Below, in pieces: positions 63,319-64,000 of a stretch of 64,000 bases of DNA. The first letter of the stretch is position 1, and each line of letters begins with the position of its first letter. The notes under the pieces were generated by a model. That model was not told the DNA's origin. It did no database searches and saw nothing but the letters and a program-made list of their open reading frames with translations. Location: contig NZ_JARVSC010000001.1 in assembly GCF_030209375.1 (NCBI RefSeq), forward strand, positions 658,874-722,873. Reading direction: 5' to 3'. The DNA is from Plantibacter sp. ME-Dv--P-122b (GTDB taxonomy: Bacteria > Actinomycetota > Actinomycetes > Actinomycetales > Microbacteriaceae). Both the position numbers and the translations under genes were made by a program.

Positions 63319-64000
63319 ATGAATTCGTATGTCAAGAAAGGCCTCTACTGTGGCCTGTTCGTCGCGGGACTCACGTTCCTCGGCGCCACGGCGGCCAACG
63401 CCGACACGTCCGGGGACGACAGTATCCTCGGCGGAACCCTCGTCGACGTGGTCCTCGAGGCCCCCGTCGAGATCGTCGACACCGCGGTGAGTGTCGTCGG
63501 CGACTCGTCGGCGACGTCCGCACCGGAAGCGGCGCCTGAGCCGGCGCCGGCACCTGAACCGGCACCAGCGCCGGAGCCGGCCCCCGCCACCACCAGTGGT
63601 GACGACAGTGTCGCGGGTGGGAACCAGGTCCAGTTGCCCGTCTCCATCCCGGTGACGGTCGAGGACAACGCGATCTCGGTCATCGGCGATGCCGAGCAGT
63701 CGGGTTCGACGTCCGGACCGGTGGCGGGGGAGTCCGCCTCGCCGGTCACCGACGAGGCGACGACGTCCGGTGACGAGAGTGTCGCCGGTGGGAACCAGGT
63801 GGCGCCGGTGGTGACCGTTCCGGTCACGGTCGGTGGGAACGCCATCTCGCTGTTCGGTGACTCGAGCAGTGAGCAGGCGGGTGCGCCTGCCACGTCGGGT
63901 GGTGCGGCTGTTCCGGCGGCGCCGTCGACGACGACCGGTGACGAGAGTGTCGCCGGTGGGAACCAGGTGTCGCCGGTGGTGACCGTTCCGGTCACGGTCG
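63319..64000 (+). CDS. Chaplin-like secreted repeat protein, 3' end beyond window
   Basis: At least 227 residues. Signal peptide: MNSYVKKGLYCG, a hydrophobic core, cleavage after AANA near residue 28. The mature part has three clear repeats and one divergent repeat of a roughly 32-residue block, GDDSVAGGNQVQLPVSIPVT with a following NAISVIGD, separated by Ala/Pro/Ser/Glu linkers. The GNQV-x2-PV-x2-PV-x-V-x3-NAIS-V pattern resembles chaplins of Streptomyces but lacks their cysteines. Chaplins assemble into surface amyloid. AAGGAGCAGGA lies before the ATG. Open to the window edge. Confidence 0.82.
   Translation, partial: MNSYVKKGLYCGLFVAGLTFLGATAANADTSGDDSILGGTLVDVVLEAPVEIVDTAVSVVGDSSATSAPEAAPEPAPAPEPAPAPEPAPATTSGDDSVAGGNQVQLPVSIPVTVEDNAISVIGDAEQSGSTSGPVAGESASPVTDEATTSGDESVAGGNQVAPVVTVPVTVGGNAISLFGDSSSEQAGAPATSGGAAVPAAPSTTTGDESVAGGNQVSPVVTVPVTV
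63412..64000 (+). repeat. Chaplin-like coding repeats
   Basis: Units start at 63412 (divergent), 63598, 63769 and 63937, giving periods of 62, 57 and 56 codons. The last two are nearly identical at DNA level over GGTGACGAGAGTGTCGCCGG and following bases, pointing to recent duplication. The last unit is cut by the window. Confidence 0.85.

Overview
The window is high-GC actinobacterial DNA, most likely from a member of the Microbacteriaceae (Micrococcales). This is inferred from GlnR, mycothiol synthase, a SigK/RskA pair, a MutT1-Ppk1 neighbourhood, ABC sugar importers without their own ATPase, and frequent 4-base ATGA/GTGA gene overlaps. It reads as ordinary chromosome: I see no insertion sequence, prophage, plasmid origin, rRNA or CRISPR array. 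One tRNA (Lys, TTT) is present.

Layout. 1-5.6 kb: an alkyltransferase-like protein (cut by the edge), a GNAT enzyme, isocitrate dehydrogenase and a sugar ABC importer. 5.6-9.6 kb: a lipoprotein, a ROK sugar kinase with nagB, and azlCD with a divergent XRE-cupin regulator. 9.6-17.3 kb: a mannitol PTS locus that also carries the general PTS genes, with divergent mtlR, then an orphan IIB-like gene, ptsH, ptsI, mtlA, mtlF and mtlD. 17.4-21.7 kb: FAD-linked oxidase, nagA, a YrdB-like membrane protein, purU and a MerR regulator, all on the minus strand. 21.9-27.3 kb: an MFS exporter, a giant ECF sigma factor fused to its own membrane anchor, and a cytoplasmic GH20 hexosaminidase. 27.4-29.8 kb: a ZTP riboswitch followed by glyA and folD. 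29.8-34.1 kb: a DUF559-like gene bracketed by two copies of a roughly 70-bp palindrome, then galTK with a divergent DeoR regulator. 34.1-41.2 kb: YbaK, a CPBP protease, DUF2200, a DHA2 exporter with a TetR regulator, two proteins of unknown function, an ScbR-like regulator and tRNA-Lys. 41.5-43 kb: sigK-rskA. 43-52.1 kb: pstSCAB with a PHO box, mutT1, ppk1, mshD and glnR, a phosphate/polyphosphate/nitrogen block. 52.2-55.7 kb: small membrane proteins, a nitrobindin-like protein, YgfZ and a FUSC protein. 55.8-60.5 kb: XRE-cupin regulator, a NitT/TauT-type ABC importer and an amidohydrolase. 60.5-64 kb: methyltransferase, phosphoglycerate mutase and two secreted repeat-rich proteins; the last is chaplin-like and runs off the window.

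Themes. Amino-sugar use is scattered (ROK kinase-nagB, nagA, GH20), but the kinase-nagB operon and the GH20 gene share a 21-bp inverted-repeat site, so they may form one regulon. Several operons have visible palindromic operators next to their regulator gene (galactose, DHA2/TetR, the XRE-cupin-ABC operon). The most unusual items are the 745-residue sigma/anti-sigma/Ig-like fusion, the palindrome-bracketed DUF559 gene, the amidohydrolase-ABC operon of unknown substrate, and the cysteine-free chaplin-like repeat protein.
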